Notes: generated from the letters alone by a model not told the origin. A stretch of 64,000 nucleotides of DNA from DATBSL01 sp964561785 (GCA_964561785.1 CAZLRF010000024.1:1-64000); one strand, 5' to 3'; positions 23,441 through 32,210 are shown, numbered from the stretch's first letter. Numbers and translations are program-made.

Positions 23441-24283
23441 TCAACGGAACAGGTTCCGCAGGACGAACAGCACGTTCTCGCGGCGCTCGCGCAGGCGGCG
23501 GTAGAAGTAGGGGATCCAGTGCGTCCCGAACGGGACGTAGATCCGGACGCCCCACCCCTCGGCCACGAGCTCGGACCAGCGCGACTTGCGCAGGCCGTAG
23601 AGCATCTGGAACTCGAAGCGCGAGGCGGCGATGCCCTTCGCGCGCGCGTGGGCGATCGTGTCTCGGACGAGCTCCTCGTCGTGGGTCGCGACCGCGGGGA
23701 AGCTCCCGGACTCGAGCAGCTCGTGCGCGAGCGCCTTGAAGCGCGTCCTGATCTCGGCCATGTCCTGCAGGGCGACGGAGGGGGGCTCCTTGTAGGCCCC
23801 CTTGCACAGCCTCACCCGGTCCTTGCGCCGGATCGCCTCCTTCACGTCGTCCGGGGTGCGGTGGAGGGCGGCCTGGAGCACGATGCCGACGTTGTCGTAC
23901 CGGGCGCGCAGGACGTGGAAGATCTCGATCGTGTCCTGGGTGAGCTTCGAGCCCTCCATGTCGAGGCGCACGAAGCCCCCGACCTCCCGCGCGACGTCGA
24001 GGATCGTGGAGACGTTCTCGAGGCAGAGATCCCGCGAGATCTCCTGCCCCATCGACGACATCTTGATCGAGATGTTGCGCTCGATCCCGGGGGGGATGAG
24101 GCGCAGCAGCTCGCGCGAGGCGTCGGTCGCGCGGCGCGCGGCCTGGGCGTCGAGCACGTCCTCGCCCAGCTTGTCGAACGTGGCCTTGATGCCCTTCGCG
24201 TGGAGCCGCTCGCCGACGCGCACCGCGTCCTGCGGCCGCTCCCCGGCGACGAACCGCCGGGCGAAGATGGTGAGGGGGTTCAT
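23441..24283 (-). CDS. Proline dehydrogenase, monofunctional
   Basis: 280 residues, the size of stand-alone FAD proline dehydrogenases such as Thermus PRODH. Conserved stretches of the beta8/alpha8 barrel include NISIKMSSMG, GGFVRLDMEGS, VGIVLQAALHRT, DRVRLCKGAYKEPP and the C-terminal RIYVPFGTHWIPYFYRRLRE, whose Arg pair binds the proline carboxylate. The enzyme oxidises proline to P5C and passes electrons to quinone. No P5C dehydrogenase is next to it. Its ATG overlaps the queF stop (ATGA), and GGGAGAA lies in the end of queF. Confidence 0.92.
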   Translation of the reverse strand: MNPLTIFARRFVAGERPQDAVRVGERLHAKGIKATFDKLGEDVLDAQAARRATDASRELLRLIPPGIERNISIKMSSMGQEISRDLCLENVSTILDVAREVGGFVRLDMEGSKLTQDTIEIFHVLRARYDNVGIVLQAALHRTPDDVKEAIRRKDRVRLCKGAYKEPPSVALQDMAEIRTRFKALAHELLESGSFPAVATHDEELVRDTIAHARAKGIAASRFEFQMLYGLRKSRWSELVAEGWGVRIYVPFGTHWIPYFYRRLRERRENVLFVLRNLFR

Positions 24284-24645
24284 CGCTTTCTCCCGCGGCC
24301 CCGGCGGGGGGCCTCGTGGCGGCAGGTGACGACCGAGCTGATCCCGCCCCGGGCGCGGAACTCGCCGACCACGCTGATCCGGCGCGGCCCCATCGCGGCG
24401 ACCAGGTCGTCGAGGATCACGTTCACCACGTCCTCGTAGAAGATCCCCTTCGAGCGGAAAGACTGCAGGTAGAGCTTGAGGCTCTTGAGCTCCACGCAGA
24501 GCCGGTCGGGCACGTAGGAGAGGCGGATCGTGGCGAAGTCGGGCTGGCCCGTCTTCGGGCACACCGAGGTGAACTCGGGGGCGGTGTGCTCGATCAGGTA
24601 GTCCCGGCCGGGGTGGGGGTTGGGGAAGGTCTCGAGGAGCGTCAT
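24280..24645 (-). CDS. queF: PreQ0 reductase QueF (type I)
   Basis: 121 residues, the short unimodular type. It reduces 7-cyano-7-deazaguanine to preQ1 with NADPH in queuosine synthesis. The catalytic Cys29 is in FTSVCPKTGQPD, and the QueF signature ELKSLKLYL (52-60) with SFRSKGIFYED follows. ATG 24645 gives the family length; an in-frame ATG 12 bases upstream is possible. Nothing else of queuosine synthesis is nearby; instead it is coupled to proline dehydrogenase, which is unusual. Confidence 0.93.
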   Translation of the reverse strand: MTLLETFPNPHPGRDYLIEHTAPEFTSVCPKTGQPDFATIRLSYVPDRLCVELKSLKLYLQSFRSKGIFYEDVVNVILDDLVAAMGPRRISVVGEFRARGGISSVVTCRHEAPRRGRGRKR

Positions 24646-24658
24646 TCCGCCCCCCATT

Positions 24659-25654
24659 CTACCCCCCGGCCGCCGCCCCGCCCGGGGGGAACTGCGCTGC
24701 CGCCGCCTCGATCTCCCGGGCGATCTCGTCGCGCAGGGAGGCGGGCCGCACGACCTGCACGTGGGGCAGGAAGCCCTTCACCCACGACTTGAAGTCGAAG
24801 CTCGGGGCCACCTCGAGGACGAGCCGCAGGCCGCCGTCGGGCTCCTCCGTGATCGCCTGGCTCTCGTGCCAGTTGCGCTCGCGGATGTAGCCGGCCACCC
24901 GGGCCCCGAAGACGAGCTCGATCGTCTCCGCCTTCCCCCCGAAGATCCCGAACGCCGAGCGGGCGTACGCGGAGGGGTCGAAGTCCTTCGGCATCTCGAA
25001 GCCCTGGTCGAGCACCTCGACCTTCTGGATGCGCTCGACCGCGAAGGTCCGCACCTCGCCGTAGTCGTGGGCGCGGGCGTAGAGGTAGAGCCCGCCGCGG
25101 TAGTAGACGAGCCGGTAGGGGTCGACGTCGTAGGTCTTCGCGCGGCGGCTGCTCGCGGAGTAGTAGCCGATCCGGGCCTGCCTCTGGTGGAGAGTCGCGT
25201 CGATGAGGCCGGCGATGACCTCCTGCTTCTTCGAGTAGTCCTTCCACGGGTCGGGTCGGGCCGAGAACAGGTCCTGGATGCGCGCGAGCAGGGGCAGGCT
25301 CTTCGCGGGCAGCGCGTCCTTGATCTTCTCGAAGGCCGACTCGAGGTCGCGCGCGAACGGCGACCCGCCCAGGAAGGACAGCATGTTCCGGGTGAAGTAC
25401 AAGGCGGCGAGCTCGGAGAGGGAGAAGCCCTGGACGAGCTTCTGCCGGTAGCCCTCCACGAGCCGCCACACCTTCTTGCCGTGGACCCGGTCGTCGTAGA
25501 GGGGGAAGCCCGCCTCCTGGAGGGCCTCGATGTCCCGGCGGATCGTGCGCTCCGTGACCCCGTGGGCGGCGGCGAGCTTCGCCGCGCTCGTGAAGCGGCC
25601 GGACTCGATCGTCTTGAGGACCTTCCACTGGCGGATGACCTCGGCGTTGCGCAT
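24659..25654 (-). CDS. WYL-domain transcriptional regulator
   Basis: 331 residues. A DeoR-like helix-turn-helix at about residues 1-60 (SAAKLAAAHGVTERTIRRDIEAL) precedes a WYL domain (about 145-230; the motif reads LYLYARAHDYGEVRTF) and a WCX C-terminal extension (about 240-325). WYL domains bind ligands, often nucleotides or ssDNA-like molecules. It lies 13 bases upstream of queF on the same strand and is divergent from the nucleoside salvage operon, so it may regulate either; this is inference. Confidence 0.88.
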   Translation of the reverse strand: MRNAEVIRQWKVLKTIESGRFTSAAKLAAAHGVTERTIRRDIEALQEAGFPLYDDRVHGKKVWRLVEGYRQKLVQGFSLSELAALYFTRNMLSFLGGSPFARDLESAFEKIKDALPAKSLPLLARIQDLFSARPDPWKDYSKKQEVIAGLIDATLHQRQARIGYYSASSRRAKTYDVDPYRLVYYRGGLYLYARAHDYGEVRTFAVERIQKVEVLDQGFEMPKDFDPSAYARSAFGIFGGKAETIELVFGARVAGYIRERNWHESQAITEEPDGGLRLVLEVAPSFDFKSWVKGFLPHVQVVRPASLRDEIAREIEAAAAQFPPGGAAAGG

Positions 25655-25705
25655 GTCGCTGGCGCTCCCGTGCTCGGGCGCATTCTAGCGCCTTGTCGCC
25701 CCTGC

Positions 25706-25711
25706 TATACT
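25706..25711 (+). promoter_or_regulatory. -10-like hexamer TATACT of nucleoside salvage operon
   Basis: TATACT is one base from consensus and lies 30 bases before the first ATG of the operon, in the 87-base divergent region shared with the WYL regulator. A small hairpin (GGCGC-ATTCTA-GCGCC) lies about 10 bases upstream and could be an operator. Confidence 0.45.
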
Positions 25712-25741
25712 CCCCTCGCCCCACCGTCGGAGGTCCTTCCG

Positions 25742-26080
25742 ATGCCGGATCGCCCCCCCAGGCTCGGCGACGTGCTCGACGACTACTGCCCGCGCTGCCG
25801 CCTGCTGCTCAACCACGACGTGACCAGCCTCTTCGGGGGCGACGTCGCCAAGGTCACCTGCCGTACGTGCCACAACACCCACGACTACCGGCACGCCCAC
25901 GTGCCGCCCAAGCGCCGGTCGAAGAAGGACGACAAGGCGTCGCTCATGGACCAGGTGCTCGCCTCGATGCCCAAGCCGCCCGAGCCCCCGGCCGAGCCTC
26001 CCGCCGCCGAGCGCCCTGCCAAGCGCGACCTCTGGGCCGAGGTCGAGCGGATCAAGGCGCAGCGCAAGGGGCCCGCGTGA
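25742..26080 (+). CDS. Zinc-ribbon protein, first gene of nucleoside operon
   Basis: 112 residues. An N-terminal ribbon with CPRC (about 16-19) and CRTC (about 40-43) resembles FmdB-like or other small zinc ribbons and is followed by histidines (HNTHDYRHAH). The C-terminal half is low-complexity Lys/Pro-rich. The function is unknown. GGAGG 8 bases before the ATG fixes the start, and GTGA overlap couples it to the phosphorylase gene, so it may be a regulator or accessory of the operon. Confidence 0.7.
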   Translation: MPDRPPRLGDVLDDYCPRCRLLLNHDVTSLFGGDVAKVTCRTCHNTHDYRHAHVPPKRRSKKDDKASLMDQVLASMPKPPEPPAEPPAAERPAKRDLWAEVERIKAQRKGPA

Positions 26081-27384
26081 GGGCGGTCGACCTCATCCAC
26101 AAGAAGCGCGACGGGGGCGAGCTCACGCGGGAGGAGATCGACTTCCTCGTGCGGGGCTACGCCCGGGGCGACGTGCCCGACTACCAGGCCTCGGCGTTCG
26201 CGATGGCCGTGTACTTCCGGGGCATGGGCCCCTCCGAGATCTCCGCCCTCACCGAGTCGATGATGCGCACCGGCGAGGTGCTGGACCTGTCCGACCTCCC
26301 CGGGCCGAAGGCGGACAAGCACTCGACGGGCGGCGTCGGCGACAAGACGAGCCTCGTCCTCGCCCCCCTCGCCGCCGCCTGCGGCGTCTTCGTCCCGATG
26401 ATCTCGGGCCGGGGCCTCTCCCACACCGGGGGCACCCTGGACAAGCTCGAGTCGATCCCGGGCTTCGACGTGCGGCTCCCCCTCCCGCGGATGCGCGCGG
26501 TGCTGCGCGAGTGCGGGCTCGCCCTCGTGGGGCAGACCCCCGAGATCGCCCCCGCCGACCGCAAGCTCTACGCCCTGCGCGACGTCACCGCGACCGTGGA
26601 GAGCCTGCCCCTCATCTCCGCCTCGATCATGAGCAAGAAGATGGCGGAGGGGATCGACGCCCTCGTCCTCGACGTCAAGTGCGGGGACGGGGCGTTCATG
26701 CGGTCGCGCGAGGAGGCGCGCGCGCTCGCCACGACCATGATCGCGATCGGCCGGGGCATGGGGAAGAAGGTGGCGGCCCTCCTCACCGACATGGAGCAGC
26801 CCCTCGGACGCGCGGTCGGCAACGCGCTCGAGGTCGCGGAGTGCGTCGAGACGCTGAAGGGTCGCGGGCCGCGGGACCTCGAGTCGCTCTCGGTCGAGCT
26901 CGCGGCGTGGATGGTCCACCTCACCGGCGCCGCCCCCGCCCTCGACGCCGCCCGCGCTCGCGTGCGCGACGCCCTCGCGAGCGGGGCGGGGCTCGAGCGG
27001 CTCCGCCGGGTCGTCGAGCGGCAGGGCGGCGACCCCCGCGTCTGCGACGACCCCTCCGCCGTGCTCCCCCGCGCCCGCGACACGCTGGTCGTGCGCTCCG
27101 ACCGGGACGGCCGCGTCGCGCGCCTCGCCGCCCGGGCCATCGGCCACGCGGGCATGCTGCTCGGCGCGGGACGCGAGACCGTCGACGGCACGATCGACCC
27201 CGCGGTCGGGTTCGTCTTCCACAAGAAGGTCGGCGACCCCGTGGCGGTGAACGAGCCGATCCTGACCGTCCACGCCGGCCCCTCCTCCCGCCTCGAGGCG
27301 GCGCTCTCGCGCCTGCGCGAGGCGATCACCGTCGCTCCCGAGGCCCCGCCCCGCGGGCCGCTCGTCCTCGAGGTCCTCGCATGA
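26077..27384 (+). CDS. Pyrimidine-nucleoside/thymidine phosphorylase
   Basis: 435 residues, the usual size. The phosphate-binding KADKHSTGGVGDKTSL and the family signature SGRGLSHTGGTLDKLES are intact, as is the dimer/active-site stretch ISASIMSKKMAEG, and DVKCGDGAF. The enzyme splits thymidine, deoxyuridine or uridine with phosphate to base and pentose-1-phosphate in the cytoplasm. Whether it is deoA or pdp type cannot be decided by eye. GTG 26077 overlaps the upstream stop; the downstream CNT gene overlaps by ATGA. Confidence 0.95.
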   Translation: MRAVDLIHKKRDGGELTREEIDFLVRGYARGDVPDYQASAFAMAVYFRGMGPSEISALTESMMRTGEVLDLSDLPGPKADKHSTGGVGDKTSLVLAPLAAACGVFVPMISGRGLSHTGGTLDKLESIPGFDVRLPLPRMRAVLRECGLALVGQTPEIAPADRKLYALRDVTATVESLPLISASIMSKKMAEGIDALVLDVKCGDGAFMRSREEARALATTMIAIGRGMGKKVAALLTDMEQPLGRAVGNALEVAECVETLKGRGPRDLESLSVELAAWMVHLTGAAPALDAARARVRDALASGAGLERLRRVVERQGGDPRVCDDPSAVLPRARDTLVVRSDRDGRVARLAARAIGHAGMLLGAGRETVDGTIDPAVGFVFHKKVGDPVAVNEPILTVHAGPSSRLEAALSRLREAITVAPEAPPRGPLVLEVLA

Positions 27385-28760
27385 TCCCGTCCCTCGCCCT
27401 CGCCGCCCCCGCCGGCCCGCTCGACGCCATCCGTGCGGGCGGCCTCGAGACGAGCCTCGCCGACCGGGCCATGGGCCTCGTCGGGCTCGCCGTCCTCCTC
27501 GGGCTCGCCGTCCTGCTGAGCTACGACCGGCGTCGGATCCCGTGGAGGCTCGTGGCCGCCGGCCTCGCCCTCCAGGCCGCGTTCGGGGTGCTGGTCCTCA
27601 AGACGACCCCCGGCCGGTGGTTCTTCGAGTCGGTGGGCGGCGTGGTGAGCGGGCTGCTCGGCTTCACCGCCGAGGGGGCGAGCTTCGTCTTCGGCTCGCT
27701 CGTCCGCCCGACGGTGCCGGTGGGGGTGCCGCAGGCCGGCGGGGGGCTCGACACGACGGCGGGGATGGTGGCCTCGACCGGCGCCCTCTTCGCCTTCGGC
27801 GTCCTGCCCACGATCGTATTCTTCTCGTCGCTGATGTCGGTCCTCTACCACCTCGGCGTGATGCAGCTCGTGGTGAAGGGCCTCGCCTGGGTCATGCAGC
27901 GCACGCTGCGCACCTCGGGCGCGGAGACGCTCTCCGCGAGCGGCAACATCTTCCTCGGCCAGACCGAGGCGCCGCTGCTCATCAAGCCCTTCGTGAACAC
28001 GCTCACGCAGTCCGAGCTGTTCACCGTGATGGTGGGGGGGTTCGCCACGGTTGCCGGGGGAGTGCTCGCCGCCTACACGCTCATGCTCCAGGACGCCTTC
28101 CCGAACATCGCCGGGCACCTCCTGGCGGCGAGCGTGATGAACGCGCCGGCGGGGCTCCTGCTGTCGAAGATCATCCGGCCCGAGGACGGGGTGCCGCTCT
28201 CGCGCGACTCGCTGCACGTGGAGGTCGAGAAGACCGACGCCAACGTCATCGAGGCGGCGGCGAGCGGGGCCGCGGTCGGCGTTCAGCTCGCCCTCAACGT
28301 CGCGGGCATGCTGATGGCCTTCATCGGCCTCATCGCCATGCTCAACTTCGGCATCGGCTGGCTGGGCGGCCTCGCCGGCGCCGGCGATCTCACCTTCCAG
28401 AAGATCATCGGCACCGTCCTGCGCCCCCTCGCCTGGGTGATGGGCGTGCCGTGGGCCGAGACCGCCTACGTGGGCGGCCTGATCGGGGTCAAGACGGTCC
28501 TCAACGAGTTCGTCTCCTACGCCCAGTTCGCAAGCGACCTGCGGTCGGGGGCGCTCGCGCTCTCCCCCCGCACCGCGGTCATCACCGCCTATGCCCTGCT
28601 CGGCTTCGCCAACTTCTCGAGCATCGGCATCCAGATCGGCGGCATCGGGGGCCTCGCCCCCGGCCGCCGGAGCGACCTCGCGCGGCTCGGCCTGCGGGCG
28701 ATGCTGGCCGGCAACCTGGCCGCGTTCATGTCGGCGACCCTCGCCGGCATGCTCGTGTGA
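27381..28760 (+). CDS. NupC/CNT-family concentrative nucleoside transporter
   Basis: 459 residues, about 8-9 transmembrane helices plus re-entrant loops. The substrate-site signatures GNIFLGQTEAPLLIKPF and VLNEFVSYAQFA are present, and the C-terminal GFANFSSIGIQIGGIGGLAP is typical. Family members bring in nucleosides with Na+ or H+. It sits between the two nucleoside phosphorylases, so substrate and enzymes fit. The region between GSLVRP and FFSSLMSVLYHLGVMQ is a little longer than in E. coli NupC, giving extra N-terminal length. Confidence 0.95.
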   Translation: MIPSLALAAPAGPLDAIRAGGLETSLADRAMGLVGLAVLLGLAVLLSYDRRRIPWRLVAAGLALQAAFGVLVLKTTPGRWFFESVGGVVSGLLGFTAEGASFVFGSLVRPTVPVGVPQAGGGLDTTAGMVASTGALFAFGVLPTIVFFSSLMSVLYHLGVMQLVVKGLAWVMQRTLRTSGAETLSASGNIFLGQTEAPLLIKPFVNTLTQSELFTVMVGGFATVAGGVLAAYTLMLQDAFPNIAGHLLAASVMNAPAGLLLSKIIRPEDGVPLSRDSLHVEVEKTDANVIEAAASGAAVGVQLALNVAGMLMAFIGLIAMLNFGIGWLGGLAGAGDLTFQKIIGTVLRPLAWVMGVPWAETAYVGGLIGVKTVLNEFVSYAQFASDLRSGALALSPRTAVITAYALLGFANFSSIGIQIGGIGGLAPGRRSDLARLGLRAMLAGNLAAFMSATLAGMLV

Positions 28761-28764
28761 CGCC

Positions 28765-29601
28765 GTGAGCGGCCCGGCGCTGCTCGCGCGGCTCGACGAG
28801 GCGGCGGCCCTCGTGCGCTCCCGCACGCCGCTGCGCCCGGCGGTGGGCGTGGTGCTCGGCTCCGGCCTCGGGGCCTTCGCCGACGCCCTCGAGGAGGCGG
28901 CGGTCCTGCCCTTCGCGGAGATCCCCCACTTCCCCGCCTCGACCGTCGACGGGCACCGCGGCGCGCTCGTGGTCGGGCTCTGCCGGGGCGTCCCGGTGGC
29001 GGTCCTGAAGGGTCGCGTCCACTTCTACGAGGGCTACCGCCTCGACGAGGTCGTCTTCCCCGTGCGCGTCCTGGGCCGCCTGGGCGTGCGCACCCTGGTG
29101 CTCACGAACGCGGCGGGGGCGATCAACCCCGCCTTCGCCCCCGGCGACCTCATGGTGATCGAGGACCACCTCAACCTGCTCGGCAACCCGCTGCTCGGCC
29201 GCAACGAGGACGCGCTCGGCCCCCGCTTCCCGGACATGAGCGAGGCCTACGACCGGCGCCTGCGTGACGCGCTCGAGGCGTCGGGGCGCGCGGCGGGGGC
29301 GAGGGTCCACCGCGGGGTCTACGTCGCGATGACCGGGCCCTCCTACGAGACCCCGGCCGAGATCCGGATGGCCCGCGTCCTCGGGGCGGACGCGGTCGGG
29401 ATGTCGACCGTGCCCGAGGTCATCGCCGCCCGGCACATGGGGATGAGGGTCGCGGGCCTGTCGTGCCTGACCAACATGGCGGCGGGGGTCTCCGACCGCG
29501 CGCTCGACCACGCCGACGTGCTCGCGACCGGGGAGAGGACGAAGGCCGCCCTGCTCGAGGTCCTCGCCCGCGTGGTGGCGGAGGCGGCGAGGGAGACATG
29601 A
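28765..29601 (+). CDS. Purine-nucleoside phosphorylase
   Basis: 278 residues, the trimeric PNP type (PunA/DeoD2-like). GVVLGSGLGAFA binds phosphate, HFPASTVDGHRG and LKGRVHFYEGY are active-site loops, and VYVAMTGPSYETPAEIRM and GADAVGMSTVPEVIAARH are diagnostic. It converts inosine or guanosine and deoxy forms to base and sugar phosphate. GTG 28765 lies 4 bases after the transporter stop. It overlaps the cytidine deaminase gene by ATGA. Confidence 0.95.
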   Translation: MSGPALLARLDEAAALVRSRTPLRPAVGVVLGSGLGAFADALEEAAVLPFAEIPHFPASTVDGHRGALVVGLCRGVPVAVLKGRVHFYEGYRLDEVVFPVRVLGRLGVRTLVLTNAAGAINPAFAPGDLMVIEDHLNLLGNPLLGRNEDALGPRFPDMSEAYDRRLRDALEASGRAAGARVHRGVYVAMTGPSYETPAEIRMARVLGADAVGMSTVPEVIAARHMGMRVAGLSCLTNMAAGVSDRALDHADVLATGERTKAALLEVLARVVAEAARET

Positions 29602-30044
29602 GGAGAGCACGCCAGACGGCGAAGCGACGCGCCAAGCACGACCGCCCCCGCCGCTCCGTCCTCGCGGCCATGACGGCCCTCGCCCGCGAGGCCCGCGAGC
29701 GGGCCCGGGCGCCCTACTCCCGTTTCAAGGTCGGGGCCGCGCTCAAGACGCGCACGGGCGAGATCGTGACCGGCTGCAACATCGAGAACGCGTCGTACGG
29801 CCTCACGATGTGCGCCGAGCGCGTGGCCGTCTTCAAGGCGGTCTCGGAGGGCCTCTCCGACTTCGACGCCGTGACCGTGGTGGCCGGGTCGAAGCGGCTC
29901 GCCCCGCCGTGCGGGCCGTGCCGCCAGATCCTGTGGGAGTACTGCGGCGACGTGCTGGTCCACATGGTCGACCTCCGCGGGCGCTCGCGCACGATGCGCC
30001 TCTCGGAGCTCCTGCCCCTGCCCTTCGACGACGGCAACCTCTGA
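29598..30044 (+). CDS. cdd: Cytidine deaminase
   Basis: 148 residues, tetrameric type. Zinc ligands are Cys72 (in CAE, with Glu74 as proton shuttle) and Cys105/Cys108 (PCGPC). The substrate loop PYSRFKVGAAL and GCNIENASYG are typical. A basic N-terminal extension (about 20 residues, RRARQTAKRRAKHDRPRR) precedes the usual start, which could instead be the internal ATG at about residue 25. It deaminates cytidine and deoxycytidine to feed the phosphorylase. It is last in the salvage operon; a short GGCG-hairpin follows the stop. Confidence 0.95.
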   Translation: MRRARQTAKRRAKHDRPRRSVLAAMTALAREARERARAPYSRFKVGAALKTRTGEIVTGCNIENASYGLTMCAERVAVFKAVSEGLSDFDAVTVVAGSKRLAPPCGPCRQILWEYCGDVLVHMVDLRGRSRTMRLSELLPLPFDDGNL

Positions 30045-30071
30045 GGCGGAACGCCGCCCCGCGAACGCTCG

Positions 30072-30077
30072 TAGACT
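30072..30077 (+). promoter_or_regulatory. -10-like hexamer TAGACT before small membrane protein
   Basis: TAGACT lies 17 bases before the GTG at 30095 and after a small hairpin that follows cdd, suggesting a fresh promoter for the next operon. Confidence 0.3.
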
Positions 30078-30094
30078 CCCAGGGAGGTCCGAAG

Positions 30095-30295
30095 GTGGCG
30101 AAGTTCCTGCTCTGGCTGATCCTGCTCGTCGTGTGCTGGCCGCTGGCCCTGCTGGCCCTCGTGCTGTACCCGATCGTCTGGCTTCTCCTCCTGCCCTTCC
30201 GGCTCCTCGGCGTCGCGGTCGAGGGCGTCCTCGCGCTGGTGAAGGCCGTCATCCTGCTGCCCGCGCGCCTGCTCCGGGGCCCCGGCGCCGCGTGA
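30095..30295 (+). CDS. Small membrane protein, 66 aa
   Basis: A 66-residue, very hydrophobic protein with two membrane segments (about 4-30 and 36-58), rich in Leu, Val and Trp, and a short basic tail. I do not recognise a family. GGGAGG 7 bases before the GTG marks the start. It overlaps the YhhN-family gene by GTGA, so it is part of that operon and may be a small membrane partner. Confidence 0.6.
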   Translation: MAKFLLWLILLVVCWPLALLALVLYPIVWLLLLPFRLLGVAVEGVLALVKAVILLPARLLRGPGAA

Positions 30296-30966
30296 GGCGC
30301 CGCGGCTCGGGCCCCGTCCTCGCCGGCCTCTTCCTCGCGACCGTTCTTCTCTACTTCGCCGCGCTCGCGGCCGGCCTGCCCGCGCTGCGCCTGGTGGTGA
30401 AGCCGTTCCCCGCCCTGGCGCTCGCCGCCTGGGTGGCCACCCGATGCCGCGAACCGCTCGCCCGCCTCGTCGCCGCCGGGCTCGTGCTCTCGGCCCTCGG
30501 CGACCTGCTGCTCGAGCGAGGGTCGTTCCTCCCCGGCCTCCTCGCCTTCCTGGCCGCCCACCTCGCGTACGTCGCGGCGTTCCTGTCCTCCGACCGGCGG
30601 CCGGCCCCGGGGCGGGCCCTGCCGTTTCTCGCGTGGGGGCTCGCGGCGCTCGCGATGCTCTGGCCCGACCTCGGAGCGATGGCCGTCCCCGTCGGCGCCT
30701 ACATCGCGGTCATCTGCACGATGATGTGGCGCGCGGCGGCGCGCGTCGGAAGCCCCGGCGCGCCCGCGCTGGCGGCGCTGCTCGGCCTCGCTGGGGCGGT
30801 CGCGTTCGGGGCGAGCGACACGATCATCGCCTTCGACCGGTTCTCCGCGCCGATCCCGGGCGCCCGCTGGCCGATCATGACCCTCTACTGGCTCGGCCAG
30901 TGCGGCATCGCGGCATCGGCCGTGCTCGCCTGCGGTATGCTGCGCGGGGAGGTGACCGCGCGATGA
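30292..30966 (+). CDS. YhhN/TMEM86-family membrane protein (lysoplasmalogenase-like)
   Basis: 224 residues with about eight transmembrane helices. It has the family stretches VKPFPALALAAW near the N-terminus, LSALGDLLLE (with the conserved Asp) and FGASDTIIAFDRF, then TLYWLGQ near the end. Characterised relatives such as TMEM86B hydrolyse the vinyl-ether of lysoplasmalogen; the bacterial role is uncertain. GTG 30292 overlaps the preceding stop, and its own stop overlaps the next ATG, so the whole operon is chained. Confidence 0.85.
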   Translation: MRRRGSGPVLAGLFLATVLLYFAALAAGLPALRLVVKPFPALALAAWVATRCREPLARLVAAGLVLSALGDLLLERGSFLPGLLAFLAAHLAYVAAFLSSDRRPAPGRALPFLAWGLAALAMLWPDLGAMAVPVGAYIAVICTMMWRAAARVGSPGAPALAALLGLAGAVAFGASDTIIAFDRFSAPIPGARWPIMTLYWLGQCGIAASAVLACGMLRGEVTAR

Positions 30967-32210
30967 CCACGACTGCCCCGGCCTCAGCGCCCGTCCTGGG
31001 CGTCGAGGCGATCCGAAAGCACTTCCCCGCCCTCGAGCGCCGGCACAACGGCCTCCCCGTCGCCTACTTCGACGGGCCGGGCGGCACCCAAGTGCCGCAG
31101 GCGGTCGTCGACGCGATGGCCGACTACCTGCTGCACCACAACGCCAACACGCACTGGGCCTACCCGACGAGCGTCGAGACCGACGCCGCCCTTTCCGCGG
31201 CACGGGAAGCGCTGGCCGACCTCCTGGGCGGGAAGCCCTCGGAGATCGCCTTCGGCGCGAACATGACGACGCTGACCTTCCACCTGGGCCGCGCCCTCGG
31301 CCGGCGATGGGCGCCGGGCGACGAGGTGGTCGTCACCGAGCTCGACCACCACGCGAACGTGGACCCCTGGCGGCAGCTCGCGAGGGAGCGGGGGCTCGTC
31401 GTCCGCACCGTCCGCTTCCGGCCCGAGACCGGCCAGCTGGACATGGACGACCTCGCCGGCGCGCTCGGACCGAAGACCCGTCTCCTCGCGATGGGCGCCG
31501 CCTCGAACGCGCTGGGGACGAAGAGCGACGTGCGCCGCGCGGCCGAGCTCGCCCGCGCCGCCGGGGCGCTCGTCTTCGTGGACGCCGTCCACTACGCGCC
31601 CCACTCGTTCGTGGACGTTCACGCCCTCGGCGCCGACGTCCTCGCCTGCTCGGCCTACAAGTTCTACGGCCCGCATGTCGGCGTGCTGTGGGGCCAGCAG
31701 GCGCTCCTCGAGGACCTCGACCTGCCCAAGCTCGAGCCCGCGCCCGAGAACGCGCCGGACCGCGTCGAGACCGGCACGCAGAACCACGAGGGCATCGTGG
31801 GCGCGGCGGCCGCGGTGGACTTCCTGGCCTCGCTGGCCGAGGGGACGGACCGCCGCTCGCGCCTCGCCGCCTCGATGGCGGGCCTGCACGCGCGCGGCCA
31901 GACGCTCGTCGAGCGGCTCTGGGCCGGCCTGGGCGGGATCCCCGGTGTCACGCTGTACGGCCCTCCGCCCACGGAGCCCCGGACCCCGACGGTGGCCTTC
32001 ACCATGAGGGGCGTCGTCTCCGAGGACGTGGCGAAGGCCCTGGCGGAGCGGGCCGTGTTCGTCTCGAACGGGGACTTCTACGCCACGACGGTCGTGCGCC
32101 GCCTCGGCCACGCCGACGACGGAGTGGTCCGGGCGGGCTGCGCCTGCTACACGACGGCGGACGAGGTCGAGCGGCTCCTGGCCGGTGTCGCGGAGATCGC
32201 GCGCCGATGA
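30963..32210 (+). CDS. Cysteine desulfurase-like PLP enzyme (TIGR01976 type)
   Basis: 415 residues, aminotransferase class V fold. Features in order: PVAYFDGPGGTQVP (about 35-48), FGANMTTLTFHLGR, TELDHHANVDPW with the PLP-stacking His, VDAVHYAPHSFVD with the PLP Asp, and CSAYKFYGPHVG with the Schiff-base lysine. A Cys lies in RAGCACYTTADEVERL near the C-terminus. This subgroup is 'desulfurase-like' and lacks proof of sulfur transfer to Fe-S clusters. It is coupled at both ends by ATGA overlaps. Confidence 0.88.
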   Translation: MTTTAPASAPVLGVEAIRKHFPALERRHNGLPVAYFDGPGGTQVPQAVVDAMADYLLHHNANTHWAYPTSVETDAALSAAREALADLLGGKPSEIAFGANMTTLTFHLGRALGRRWAPGDEVVVTELDHHANVDPWRQLARERGLVVRTVRFRPETGQLDMDDLAGALGPKTRLLAMGAASNALGTKSDVRRAAELARAAGALVFVDAVHYAPHSFVDVHALGADVLACSAYKFYGPHVGVLWGQQALLEDLDLPKLEPAPENAPDRVETGTQNHEGIVGAAAAVDFLASLAEGTDRRSRLAASMAGLHARGQTLVERLWAGLGGIPGVTLYGPPPTEPRTPTVAFTMRGVVSEDVAKALAERAVFVSNGDFYATTVVRRLGHADDGVVRAGCACYTTADEVERLLAGVAEIARR

